Below, piece after piece: positions 9,772 to 19,410 of a stretch of 64,000 nt of DNA. The notes below the pieces were generated by a model. The model had not been told where the DNA came from. It did no database searches and saw nothing but the letters and a program-made list of their open reading frames with translations. Numbering within the stretch: the stretch's first letter is position 1; every line of letters starts with the position of its first letter. This DNA comes from Tyto alba (taxonomy: Eukaryota > Chordata > Aves > Strigiformes > Tytonidae), in assembly GCF_018691265.1 (NCBI RefSeq), contig NW_024881277.1, positions 9,365,307-9,429,306 on the forward strand. Reading direction: 5' to 3'. Both the position numbers and the translations under genes were made by a program.

Positions 9772-10464
9772 CTAAAAAGGATCGCTGGTAGTCAGGATGA
9801 TACCCATCTGGTCCAGTACATCACGACCAATGAGGCCATAAACTCCTTGAGGTAAAGGCATAACTGTTACATATGTGTTTGCAACTCTCCTATCTATGAT
9901 GACTTGTATGTGTTCTTTGCTGCGCATCACTGATGAGTGTCTCCCAACCCCTTCGACCCCACAAGTCATAGGTACCAAAGGCCAGTTGGGTGGCCAATGG
10001 TTATTGTCCATAATGGTGAGGTCGGCTCCAGTATCCAATAATACATTAAGGGAAATCTGTGTCCCATTAGAAGAAAAGGTGGCGTCAGTCACCGGACGAC
10101 GATTCATTGGCATAGTTAGCAGAACCAACTCCCCTGTTGATCCAAATCCAGCAGTTCCCCTAGTAACTGCGGGGGAGGCTTCCATATCTCTGGTCAGTTG
10201 GGGCAGAGGGACTAATTGAGCAATTTTACTGTTTGCTGGAATGTGAATTGGAGGAAATAAAGTCTGTACCATTATACATATAGTCCCAGTAAAGTCAGCA
10301 TCAATAATTCCTGGTAAAATAAATAGTCCTTTAATGCTGCTTGATGATCGCCCAATTAGTAGAGCGCCTTGTGGTTGTCCATTAATTAGTATTGGGCCCT
10401 TAACCTTAGTTGCAATCCGATGTGGGTGTTGATCAATTAACGTAACATCTAGTGCTGTCGCCAA
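9772..10464 (-). CDS. ERV-B dUTPase-protease frame (open, 230 aa)
   Basis: This is one uninterrupted frame in a broken provirus. Residues about 25-100 are a dUTPase-like domain: [20 protein letters not shown], then [16 protein letters not shown] and [15 protein letters not shown]. In this family the enzyme hydrolyses dUTP to limit uracil in viral DNA. The protease follows: [15 protein letters not shown] (DTGAD at 10035-10021), [17 protein letters not shown] near the C-terminus (GRD motif). The first Met is only the first ATG in the frame; a real product would enter by frameshift from gag, which is missing here. The frame joins the GC-rich block just upstream. Its relative at 35594-36328 is also open. 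Confidence 0.85.
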   Translation of the reverse strand: MATALDVTLIDQHPHRIATKVKGPILINGQPQGALLIGRSSSSIKGLFILPGIIDADFTGTICIMVQTLFPPIHIPANSKIAQLVPLPQLTRDMEASPAVTRGTAGFGSTGELVLLTMPMNRRPVTDATFSSNGTQISLNVLLDTGADLTIMDNNHWPPNWPLVPMTCGVEGVGRHSSVMRSKEHIQVIIDRRVANTYVTVMPLPQGVYGLIGRDVLDQMGIILTTSDPF

Positions 10465-10469
10465 CCCTC

Positions 10470-10985
10470 GTCCCCATAGAGTGCCTTTCTGCGTCAGCTT
10501 CCGTCGCCCCTCTGCGTCAGTTCCGGCGCCCCCCCCCCCGCTTCCACTGCCGGGGCCACCCTGCTCTCGCCTCCAGTGCCCCCTCGCGTCCGCCCCCGGG
10601 GCCGCTCAGCATTCGCCTGTGGCGTCCCTTCGCGTCCACCCACGGGGCTGCCGCAGTCGCCTCCTTACCACCTCAGCTCCGGTGCCTTTCTGCTTCCACT
10701 CGTGGGGTCACTCACTTCCGGTCTCGGGGCCGGTCCGCTTCCGCTCTCCGGGGCTGATCCACCTCCGCTCTGCAGGGCCGGTCACTTCCGTTCTTCGGGG
10801 CCGCTCCGCCTCCGCTCCCGGGCCGGTCCAGCCGGCTTCTCTCCGCGTGCTCTCCCAGGGCTGCCGGGGCCGGCACCTCTCCGTCTCAGCTCATGGACCC
10901 TGCACGCTGCTGTATTTGGTGTTTCTCCGGGTCCGTTCTCGAATTCCTCGGTCGTTGCTGTTTCTCCGTCCGTGTTATTCTTCTA
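10470..10985 (-). repeat. GC-rich, CpG-rich imperfect tandem repeat replacing ERV-B leader/gag
   Basis: Between the primer site and dUTPase about 515 bases of CpG-rich sequence repeat a unit of roughly 30-40 bases. The minus-strand core is GAGCGGAAGCGGACCGGCCC. CACTTCCG-type words (CGGAAGTG on the minus strand) occur near 10711 and 10782, a related AGTTCCGG near 10518. CpG density far exceeds that of neighbours, which are mostly CpG-poor like other old ERVs. Open frames across it on the plus strand (to 213 aa) have no domain and follow from high GC content. Origin is unknown: internal amplification or capture are both possible. Confidence 0.75.
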
Positions 10986-10990
10986 TGCAG

Positions 10991-11008
10991 GTCCCTGTTC
11001 GGGCGCCA
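10991..11008 (-). other. Primer binding site, tRNA-Lys type
   Basis: The minus strand reads TGGCGCCCGAACAGGGAC, the complement of the 3' end of tRNA-Lys(UUU), three bases after the LTR end at 11012. Lys primers are usual in beta-like viruses, which fits the dUTPase and YMDD pol. Confidence 0.93.
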
Positions 11009-11011
11009 TCT

Positions 11012-11557
11012 TGTGGAGCCGCGGACGAACGACATGCCGAGACTGGTTCAATGTGGGTGATAGAGCATCAATCAACGTGTGTCTTTATTGGTCCAGGGTA
11101 CATATATTTATACAGACAATGATAATTATTATGCCTACTAGTCACTAGCTGATTGACTTAAGCTCTAAAGGTCGTATTCGCACGGTCCACCTACTTGCAG
11201 TTAGCTAACAGCACAAGCTGCTCATAACACTAAGTTTCTCATGTTACTATTTCTAATTCCTCTTGACTTGTTTTCGACACACAACAGTACCATAACACAA
11301 TGTTTCTCAGACCACCGTTACCATAACACTGGGTTTCTCAGACCACTATTCCCAATTCCTCTCAACCTGTTTTCGACACACCACGGTACACAAGGCCGAA
11401 GCGTCCTTGACATTCTTCATGTATCAGCAGCTGCGAGTAGCTGCAGGCAAACCCTAGTGAGGCCCAGCATCAGCGAGGCAGCATCAGCCCCTAGAACAGG
11501 CTCTGATAGTACAATTGCTCGGTGGGCTCCTGACCCTTGTCTCTGTGCCATTCTCCA
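11012..11557 (-). mobile_element. ERV-B 5' LTR (546 bp)
   Basis: The LTR starts TGGAGAATGG (11557 on the minus strand) and ends GGCTCCACA (11012). TATAAATA lies at 11112-11105 and AATAAA at 11089-11084, only about 20 bases apart. It matches the ERV-F 3' LTR (41227-41759) along its length; that one fixes the outer edge, since homology starts at TGGAGAATGG in both. Three copies of a TTTCTCA/GACCAC-type block (about 11236-11370) suggest internal duplication in U3. Confidence 0.9.
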
Positions 11558-11604
11558 ACAGATGTCCACATCTGAGCTGGCCTCATGTTCTCTTCATGCC
11601 CACA

Positions 11605-13821
11605 GGGGTGTTCAGAGGCACGAGTCCTTCCCTTGCACACGCAGAGGCAGTGCACTGTCACAACTGTAGTGTCTCTCTGGCCTCCAGTTGCCGCTCCCAG
11701 AGGCTGGCGGGCACCTCAGCCTCGCAGTGTACCACCCTGCTCTGCACTCCTCTGAGGTGCCCCGAGGCATGAGGAATGGACACGGGGACCTCAGCTCAAG
11801 GAAGCACATCCCACTGCTGCATTCTGGTGGGTTCCCAGGGGACAGTACGCTCAAAGTGAAGTGACTGTGAGACACTGTCTGTCCCACAGACGTTCATGGG
11901 ATCCCCGGGAATAGCTGAGGGCATCTGTGCTCATTCAGGTTCATCTCCCCACATGCACACAATTTGCATACTCACGACTCATCTGTACAGTGCAAACATG
12001 GACTGCTGACCTAGACAAACAACCTCTCTGAGCTGGGGTGAGAGGCCCCTGCTGGAAATGGTGGTTGTTACTGGCTGGTATGTGACGATTGCCCTGGGGC
12101 AGCTTTCCCGGGGTGTCCAGCGCACACGGGCAGAGAGCAGGTCCTGCTCTGATGGTCCTTCATGTCTCTCCCAGGAGAGGCCTGGCTGTGTGAGGACACA
12201 GCTGTGTGCCCTGACCTTGCACACTCACACACTTCAGCGGTACAGCGGTGTTATCCCTTGCCACGCACTGCTGCACCCAGACATCTCAACCCGCTCCCAG
12301 CTCTCCCCACTCCCCAGCCTTCTCCCCAGATGAGCAGAGCAGCCCAGTCTTGTCTGGCCCCACAGCAAGGAGGAGACGGAGGTCACTGTCAGTGTCCCTC
12401 CTGCTGTCATGGCCTGGAGATCCCCTCCTAGGAGGCTGCAGCCCCCCAGGCCAGCCCCGCTCCCCAGGACAGCGCAGAGTCCTGGCCCTGGGGCTCCTCA
12501 GGCAGCTCCCACTGCCCTCAGCTGGACCCACAGCAAAGAATTCCTCTTTCCATGTCTCCTCTCCATGCACACGGTGTCCTGCTCTTCTCCCAGGACATCC
12601 CGCCTCTCCACAGGACCTTTCCTCAAGGTGGGCACATCTGTGCTGGCCTGGACAGCCAGTTCTGCACCCGCTTTCCATGCTCTCCACAGCCCCTGAGCTG
12701 CTGCTGCTGTTCTGCAGAGCAAGTGGGCTTGCCTGGGGCCAAAGGATGATTTTACAGTGGTGTGCTGGTCATGCTGGGAGGCAGACCCAGCTCAAGGACA
12801 TCACTGCCATCAACTGCCTCCCACAGAAGCTCTTATGTGGCCATGGAGGGTGCTCAGAGGTACCCTGCCTTATTGCCAACACCACAAAATGTGTTTGGGT
12901 GCTGCACTGGATCCAGGCTACAAGAGTCCACTGATGGTGGAACAAATCACTCACCAGGCTCATTTCCCTGTGCCTGCTGTGTCCCTTGGGGGTGCAGAGC
13001 CCTCACTCAGCACTTCACACCCAGATTTAGCACTTTAGACCCGGGTCCCTCCACCCTGGACATGTTTGTGTTCAGTGGGCTCCACTCACTGCTGACCTCC
13101 TGGCACACGCTGATCCTGCAGATCACCTAGATCACCTGCACTCTGCTGGCAGTTCCAGACTCCTTCCAGAAAAAAATTCACCTGCCATCAGTCCTATCAC
13201 ATGCTGTAGAGCTCCAGGGAGTTTAACTGGAGACCATTCACCATCTGTGTGGGTGCTGTCCAACAAGTAACACCTGAGCCATTCCTCAGTCCCTGCAAGA
13301 CCATACTGGGAGCCATCCCACTGAGCCCATGGGGAAACAAGCAGAGAAACAGTCCGCTTTGGAGTCTATTCCTTGGGTATGTTGGAAAAATTCCTAAGCG
13401 TTTGGGCACTGCCCTGAGGAGATCCCCTTTCGTGATGGAGATGCTGTTAGAGAGGCCAGCTTTATCACAGATCTGCTGTACAGGGACTCTGTATGCAGGA
13501 GCTGATGCAGCAGCACCAGAGAAGGTCTTGGAAAAAAAGCCTCAGACAAAAAAATCACTGCAGGGTCCTTTTTAGTGTTTAAATGCAGAGGGTGTGGAAA
13601 TTCATTTACACTGTCTCTGGGTCAAACCAGACAGATAGATAATGAAATTGAAATAGTATGAATAGTGAAAACACTTTATGGACAACTTAGAAGTGAAAAA
13701 AAAAAAAAAAAATCAACAATAACATCAACAACTACAAAATATATAAAAGACAGGAAGACGGGTTGAGACTGTAATGAGTTATAGTAAAAGTGATATGGAG
13801 AAGATGGGCAGTATATTGCTT
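11605..13821. other. 3' flank of OR-2, part of a duplicated OR unit
   Basis: The sequence from 11605 to about 12235, and again about 13370-13480, matches 60411-61250 beside OR-6 in the same order and orientation. About 1.1 kb (12235-13370) has no counterpart there. Part of it (about 12440-12540) resembles 45400-45470 near OR-3. Open frames up to 228 aa on both strands lack motifs and I do not call them genes. An A run at 13698-13712 is a simple repeat. Confidence 0.65.
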
Positions 13822-14745
13822 CTAAAAAAACCATCTGGTCATCAGTTTCTGAACTGCATCCTTGAGGTTCTGATTCCTTATGCTGTAAATGAGGGGGTTC
13901 ACTGCAGGAGGCACCACTGAGTACAGAACAGCCACCACCAGGTCCTGGAGCGGAGAGGAGATAGAGGGGGGCTTCAGGTAGGCAAAAAATGAAGTGCTGA
14001 TAAACAGGGAGACCACGGCCAGGTGAGGGAGGCAAGTGGAAAAGGCTTTGTGTCGTCCCTGCTCAGAGGGGATCCTCAGTACGGCCCTGAAGATCTGCAC
14101 ATAGGACAGCACAATGAAAACAAAACAAGCAAAGAATAAACAGGCACTAAACACAAGAAGCACAACTTCCCTGAGGTAGGTGCCTGAGCAAGAGAGCTTG
14201 AGGATCTGGGGAACTTCACAGAAGAACTGGTTCACCACATTGCCATGGCAGAGTGGTAGAGAAAATGTGTTGGCAGTGTGCAGTGTGGCATAGAGGAACC
14301 CAGTGCCCCAGGCAGCTGCTGCCATGTGGACACAAGCTCTGCTGCCCAGGAGGGTCCCGTAGTGCAGGGGTTGGCAGATGGCAACGTAGCGGTCATAGGC
14401 CATGATGGTGAGAAGAGAAAATTCTGCTGTAATCAAGAAGAGAAGCAGAAACACTTGCGCGGTACATCCTGCATAGGAAATGGCCGTGGTGTTCCAGAGC
14501 AAATTGGTCATGGCTTTAGGGAAAGTGGTGGAGATGGAGCCCAGGTCGAGGAGGGAGAGGTTGAGGAGGAAGAAGTTCATGGGAGTGTGGAGGTGGTGGT
14601 CGCAGGCGATGGCGGTGATGATGAGGCCGTTGCCCAGGAGGGCAGCCAGGTAGATGCCCAGGAAGAGCCAGAAGTGCAGGAGCTGCAGCTCCCGTGTGTC
14701 TGCAAATGCCAGGAGGAGGAACTGGGTGATGGAGCTGCTGTTGGA
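13822..14745 (-). CDS. OR-2: intact olfactory receptor, OR14-like (gamma-c)
   Basis: This is the only intact gene seen: a 307-residue seven-helix odorant receptor of the sensory neuron cilium, signalling through G-olf in its family. I start it at MSNSSSITQF because N-S-S near residue 3 is the usual N-glycosylation site and the length fits. An upstream in-frame Met at 14820 lies before a probable splice acceptor (14778-14779). Seen in order: TM1 with [27 protein letters not shown] (TM2; usual Y replaced by N), Cys at the TM3 start, MAYDRYVAICQPLHYGTL (DRY), TM5 with SYVQIFRAVLRIPS, KAFSTCLPHLAVV (TM6), and NPLIYSIRNQNLKDA (TM7/C-tail). The coding part is one exon, as usual for ORs. Flanks are duplicated at OR-6. 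The ligand cannot be inferred. Confidence 0.95.
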   Translation of the reverse strand, partial: SNSSSITQFLLLAFADTRELQLLHFWLFLGIYLAALLGNGLIITAIACDHHLHTPMNFFLLNLSLLDLGSISTTFPKAMTNLLWNTTAISYAGCTAQVFLLLFLITAEFSLLTIMAYDRYVAICQPLHYGTLLGSRACVHMAAAAWGTGFLYATLHTANTFSLPLCHGNVVNQFFCEVPQILKLSCSGTYLREVVLLVFSACLFFACFVFIVLSYVQIFRAVLRIPSEQGRHKAFSTCLPHLAVVSLFISTSFFAYLKPPSISSPLQDLVVAVLYSVVPPAVNPLIYSIRNQNLKDAVQKLMTRWFF

Positions 14746-14777
14746 CATCAGCTGGTTCTTGAGATGGGGACAGTGGC

Positions 14778-14779
14778 CT
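14778..14779 (-). other. Probable splice acceptor of OR-2 coding exon
   Basis: On the minus strand CTTTTCCTTCTTAG ends here, a pyrimidine tract plus AG, 32 bases before the chosen ATG. OR genes usually have a non-coding 5' exon joined just upstream of the start. The donor exon was not located. Confidence 0.6.
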
Positions 14780-14829
14780 AAGAAGGAAAAGATGGGACAA
14801 TTGTGACAGACTGCACGCAAAGCCTATTT

Positions 14830-16016
14830 CTCAACAAAATCCCTCCCCCCAACTCCCAATTCCAACACATTTCCTTTGCTTGCTCTGAGGAGCAGGACCT
14901 CTGCCCATGTGCTGCCAAGGAGCCAGCTCTGCCCTGCTGCCGTGAGGACATGGGAGCTGGTTCTTGTCTCCTCCAGTGTTCACAAGGGATGTCAGATGCA
15001 ATTCACCCTTAATAGAAATGTTCAATATCTGCACTTATGACTCCCAAGAGAGTGGGATGCAGAAGAGAGGTTTATCATGTGTTATGATAACTTTCTCTGT
15101 GTCTTTTATTTTCCACCGTCATCACATCTGGTGAGTACTACTTCTAGGGGTAGAAATCCTCAACTTTATGACTGAAAGTGTGGAGTCTTAAGACAAGACA
15201 GGCAAAAGGGCTCAGCTGTCTGTGGCTCAGTGCAGAGTCAGGAGAGCAGCAGCATCAATCAAGCTTGTTCCCAGCTGCCCTGTGCTTTCATTTCTGCTAT
15301 CTGGAGGATGACTGCACACAAAAATTACTCTCAAAAAAAAAAAAAAAAAATGTAACTGGACTCTAATGAAAGCAGGGGAGTCTTGTTTCTCTTATCCGCA
15401 GGGAAAGGTCTGAAAAATCTTTTTTACCACCACAGAGGTGCAGTTGTGAGGGAGAGGGCAGGACATGGCCCCTGTCAGAGAGAAGCAAAGGAATCTGCGA
15501 GGAGACTGACAACCCCCAAGGGATGGCTCAGCACTCCCTGGGATCCTGCTTGGAGCTCTATTTGCCAGGAACTGTTTCTCTGTCCCCACATCTCCTCCCT
15601 GTCCCTGCTCACAGATCCCATCCCGCCCACCATGTCCTCAGCTCTGCCCAGAATACACCTCCTGGCAGCAGGACACTGACCAGGGGGATCTCTGTGCTGG
15701 CAAGTCTTGAAGAGAATTTCAGATAAACCCTGAAGAGACCACAAAGGTGATGTTAATGCTTTCTGTAGGCTGAGGTGGGTGAAGGGACTTTAGCAGGTTT
15801 CCTGATAAACCCATTCCTCACTCACTGTAATGCTGTAGGAGTGTTTGTCTCTTGTGCAAACCTGAACAGATCCATGACCATATCCACCTACCATCACAGC
15901 CGGGGAGTGAAAGCACCAATCCTGGTAAGTTCCTTTACTGCCTGGTAGCCCCCGCCTTGATGTCCTTCTTGAAAAGTGCCCTGTGAAATGTCCCAGGGGC
16001 GATGTGGAGCTGCAAT
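14830..16016. other. 5' flank of OR-2
   Basis: No gene seen. About 15600-15690 (CAGCTCTGCCC and CTCCTGGCAGCAGGACACTG) matches 63880-63935 upstream of OR-6, so the duplicated unit extends at least this far. A poly(A) run lies at 15334-15350. Confidence 0.55.
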
Positions 16017-16285
16017 CAGCCCTGACCCATGCAGCACCCTCTCGATAGCAGAACGACCCTGCCCTGCCGTAGAGTGGCTTGCTCGTTACCCCACAGCTTC
16101 TCCCCCACAGCGCCATGGGGAGCTCCCCGGGCAGGCTGAGTGCTGACCCTGGCAGGCGGCAGAGTCCCTGCCCCAGCACACAGCCCCCTGGGGTGCAGGG
16201 ACCCTGCTGGGAAGGACAGCCCTGGGCACCCCTGCCTGCACACCCGGCTGCACACCCCTGCAGCCGGCCCCGCCAGAAGGTGGCC
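16017..16285 (+). repeat. Duplicated block upstream of OR-2 (inverted copy at 49.86-50.13 kb)
   Basis: CCCACAGCGCCATGGGGAGC and the following 150 or so bases recur almost unchanged on the opposite strand at 49860-50125. Relative to their OR genes both blocks point the same way and lie 1.3-1.9 kb upstream of the start (OR-2 here, OR-4 there). This is best read as part of an ancestral OR unit. It is GC-rich, unlike most flanks. Confidence 0.75.
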
Positions 16286-16999
16286 TTGTTTGTGGCCAGC
16301 ATGCACCGCTGTCTTGTATGGTGTCCTCGTAGTGCCCAGGCCCATCTCCTCAGGGTCCTGCTCAGCTACTCAGGTCCCAGACTGCCCTGATAAATGAGGA
16401 GATTATTCTTCCTCCTAATGCAGGACTGGACACTTCTCCTTGTAAACTTCCTGAGGTTTCTGTTGGCCAGAATCCCAGAGTTTCTCAGGTTTCCCTGGGC
16501 TGAAGCTCCATTTGGTCAGCTGTCAGTTCCTCTGTGCAGATAGCTCACCTTGATGGTGGTGGTGTCTCTCATGTAATAACAGCCTGAGGAGCTGCAGGGC
16601 TCTACAGCCCCAGGTAGGAATTACCATCAACACAAGCTTCAGAACACCAAATGAGATCACAAAACAAGCAAAGTCAGGGTCAGTGGAGAAAGGGTAAATG
16701 AGGGTTGGGCTGTTTGTATGTTAGACCGTGTTAGTGGAAAATATATACCTGTATAGAGATTGAAACAATAAGGATCTCTCCAGAAGCTGGTTTTAGGTCC
16801 TCCAGCTGTCTGGGACCTGGATCCAGGATTCCCTTGTCCCTCCAGTTCCTCCATGCACAGACAAGCACATGCACACGCAAATATCTCTCTCCAGCACAGC
16901 ATCACAGAACCGCTGAGCCTGGAATGCTGTCAGGTTCTACCTCCTCTGTCCTTCCTCTTCATGCTTGTTTTCTGTCAGGAGATCCTTTTTCATCCATGC
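16286..16999. other. Unassigned sequence
   Basis: No gene recognised. CACAGAACCGCTGAGCCTGG near 16902 may be a decayed CR1 UTR on the minus strand. Confidence 0.4.
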
Positions 17000-17800
17000 C
17001 ATCCTCCTGACACCTTTTCTTGACTTCCTGCATGTCTGTGTGGACTGTTCTGGAGTGCAAAGAGGAGATCATTAACCATCAAACAGCTCTCTGCATCCTT
17101 TCCTCTTCAGGGCTGTATCCTATGGGATTCTTCCAAGCAGGTCCTTCAGCAGGTCAAAGCCTGCTCTCCTGACATCCTGCCCCTTGCTTTCTTCCCTTCT
17201 CTCAGCATCCTACACTCTACTTTCTCACCCTTGATTGTTACAGCCCCGAGCAGCTCTTCCTTGTTTGCAAGTATCAAGTCCTGCTGCAGGGCCCCTCACC
17301 TCACTGGCTCCTCAGTCACCCTTGTCAGGAAGATGTCACCAGTGAGCTCCAAAATCCTCCTGGGCGGCTTGCACCTCTTCAGCAGAGGGAGCTGGGACAG
17401 TTTCAGTCTGCCATGAGGTCCAGGGCCTGCAGGCATGAAGCTCCTTCCAATTGTCTGAAGAAGGCCTCATCTACCTGATCAAGAGGTCTGGAGCAGAAAT
17501 CCACCCATCCTCCCACAGTGCTGCCCATGTTGTTCTGCCCTCTGATCCTGGCCTATCAGCTCCCAGCTAGCTCACTGTTAGTCCCCAGGCAGAGCTCCAT
17601 GCATTCCTGCTGCTCTCTCACACCAAGGACAACTCCCCTCCAGATCCAGACCTGTGCCCTTATCAATACCTGACTGCAAGACCCCAAATTTTCTCCAGGT
17701 GCTGCTTTGGGCCACTTTCTCCCTCAAACAACCAACTCACAGATCCTCTGAGCTCTCCAGGGTCTAGTCCTGACATAGGGTTTCTAAATACTTGGCTCCC
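17000..17800 (-). mobile_element. CR1 ORF2 fragment (endonuclease-RT linker), decayed
   Basis: Minus-strand translation in broken frames shows LLKDLLGRIP followed by a tryptophan-to-stop change, and KQGRAARG-type text upstream. I recognise these as the segment between the endonuclease and RT of CR1 ORF2. Stops and shifts are frequent. It is not collinear with the RT piece at 18955-19410, so it is a separate copy. Confidence 0.5.
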
Positions 17801-18954
17801 AGGACTCTCTTACTTGCTGGTTAATCTGGTTTGATGTACACTAGTGGTTCCACCCACTGACATACCCACCAACATGACACATGCACACAGCCTGATCTCT
17901 CCAGTTGCTGGCCCTGAAGGTGCCTGAGATCCTTTGACTCGTGCTTCCCACTCCAAGGATGGGCCCTTGGACCTCTGTCCGTACCAAGAGCAGACATCTC
18001 ACCTCAGAGAGTTGCAGAGGATGAAATTTCATAAGAAGACAGGACAGACTTTCAGTTGCATGGTGTGCATAAACAATTATGCTGACCAGCCACACATGAC
18101 CAGCTCCTTTCATCCCCTTTTCCCCCTGTTTTCCAATGCTTCTTTCTCCCCAAACCACCTTGGTCCTTCCCTTTCCCTGCCTTTGGTTCTTTCCTAGGCA
18201 TGCCACAGCAAGCCTGGCACAATCCCCAGTGCTCTCTCTGGCATCCCATAAGGACTCTCAGACCCCCAGAGGCAGAAAGCCCCACCCTCAGTCGGCAAGG
18301 TCACCCTGGGAGGCTCCTCCGATTGACCCACTTGTTAAATGTCACACCCAGATATTTTGGACCTCTCTGTTAACAAGTATTTTTCACTTTGGGTTTTAAA
18401 CTATTTATCTGAAAACAGGGTGTTTCCTGTCCTAAGAAATGGCAATTATTTATGTTTGTGGAAGTTCTACAGATTAGGTCAGATAAAAATATCCATGGAT
18501 GTTATATGTGAAAAGGAGCACAGTTTGTCTGACTATGACTAGGTCCTGATGACATCGACTCCACGAGGCATTTACTGGCACTGATCACACATGATAAGGA
18601 CCGTAACATGCATGAAAATGCAACAGGCACGGGGAAAGGAGACTGGAGAAATGTGGAAGCTGCCTGAGGAGCCTCAGGGCAGGGGGTCTCCTGCTGTCCT
18701 GGGCAGCAGGGCTGGTGGGGAGGCAGAGGCGGGACAAAAGCAGCCAGGGCTGAGGGTCACTTGCAGCATGAATGCAGGACAGACAGAGAGTGCCTGGCCT
18801 CTGTTTCCTCATGCCCTTCGGACCAGCTCAAGCAGTGGGGACACTGGGGAGGCTGCCAACCCTCTCAAGGTTTTTTCCTCAGTTTTTGCTTAGGTCTTTC
18901 TGGTGCTGGTTATTTCTCTCTCTTATCAGCCCCAGGCAGCCCTTTTCACTGAGG
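17801..18954. other. Unassigned sequence
   Basis: No supported gene. Open frames of 60-120 aa on both strands lack motifs. About 18640-18740 resembles, inverted, the TGAGGAGCC-rich text near 12460 and 45440. Confidence 0.45.
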
Positions 18955-19410
18955 GCTAGTACATCCACCTCTCTCCTCATCCAAAGGGCCCATCATCTCA
19001 TTGTAAATGGTATTCAGGTTGGTCAGGCACAATTTGCCCTTGTTCAATTTTTACTGGCAGTTCCAAATCCCCTTCTTGTCCTTCAGGTGCATGGAAAGGG
19101 CTTCCAGGAGGATTTGCTCCATCACCTTCCCAGGGACAGATGTGAGGCTGAGCAGCCTGTAGCTCCCTCATCTTCCTTTTTGCTCTTCATGAAGATGGGT
19201 GGCATATTTGCCTTTTCCCAGACATCAGGAACCTCCCTGACTGCCATGGCATTTCCAGGGTGACAGAAGCAGCCACACAATGACTTGGCCAGCACGCTCA
19301 GCAGCCTTGGCTGAAACTCACCCCATAGAGGACCCACAGAGTCATGTATGGCCAACCAGCTTGCTGAAAGTCTCTCCACAGGTTCTTGGTCACTAGGCCC
19401 ACACCCTCAC
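18955..19410 (-). mobile_element. CR1 ORF2 reverse transcriptase fragment
   Basis: The minus strand encodes ANMPPIFMKSKKED (family form: a P-I-F-K-K-G-x-K-E-D block) and, after a shift, SVPGKVMEQILLEAL and GKLCLTNL with a Y-D-E-M-like continuation. These are the N-terminal RT blocks of CR1. Several stops and shifts. A poly(T) run (19433-19459) follows on the plus strand. Confidence 0.75.

Larger units (their letters stand above)
8173..11557 (-). mobile_element. ERV-B: 5' part of a class II (beta-like) provirus
   Basis: Minus-strand order: 5' LTR (11557-11012), primer site matching tRNA-Lys (11008-10991), a GC-rich repetitive block (10985-10470) in place of gag, an open dUTPase-protease frame (10464-9772), RT (9771-about 8800) and RNase H (to 8173). 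It stops abruptly in RNase H; integrase, env and 3' LTR are gone. ERV-F (35.2-41.8 kb, plus strand) is a close relative covering the complementary 3' part. The two overlap from dUTPase to RNase H, so they are separate copies. Confidence 0.92.

Noticed and set aside
10481..11122. Plus-strand frame of 213 aa and others across 10.45-11.15 kb
   Set aside because: They run through the GC-rich repeat, primer site and LTR of ERV-B; produced by low stop density at high GC.
12248..12934. 228-aa plus-strand frame beside OR-2
   Set aside because: Overlaps several other frames, no domain, lies in duplicated OR flank with indels between copies.
14278..14781. Long antisense frame over OR-2 (167 aa) with a similar antisense frame over OR-6 (62075-62605)
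   Set aside because: They mirror conserved OR codons on the other strand; glutamate/valine-rich, no own motif, and similarity follows from the OR paralogy.
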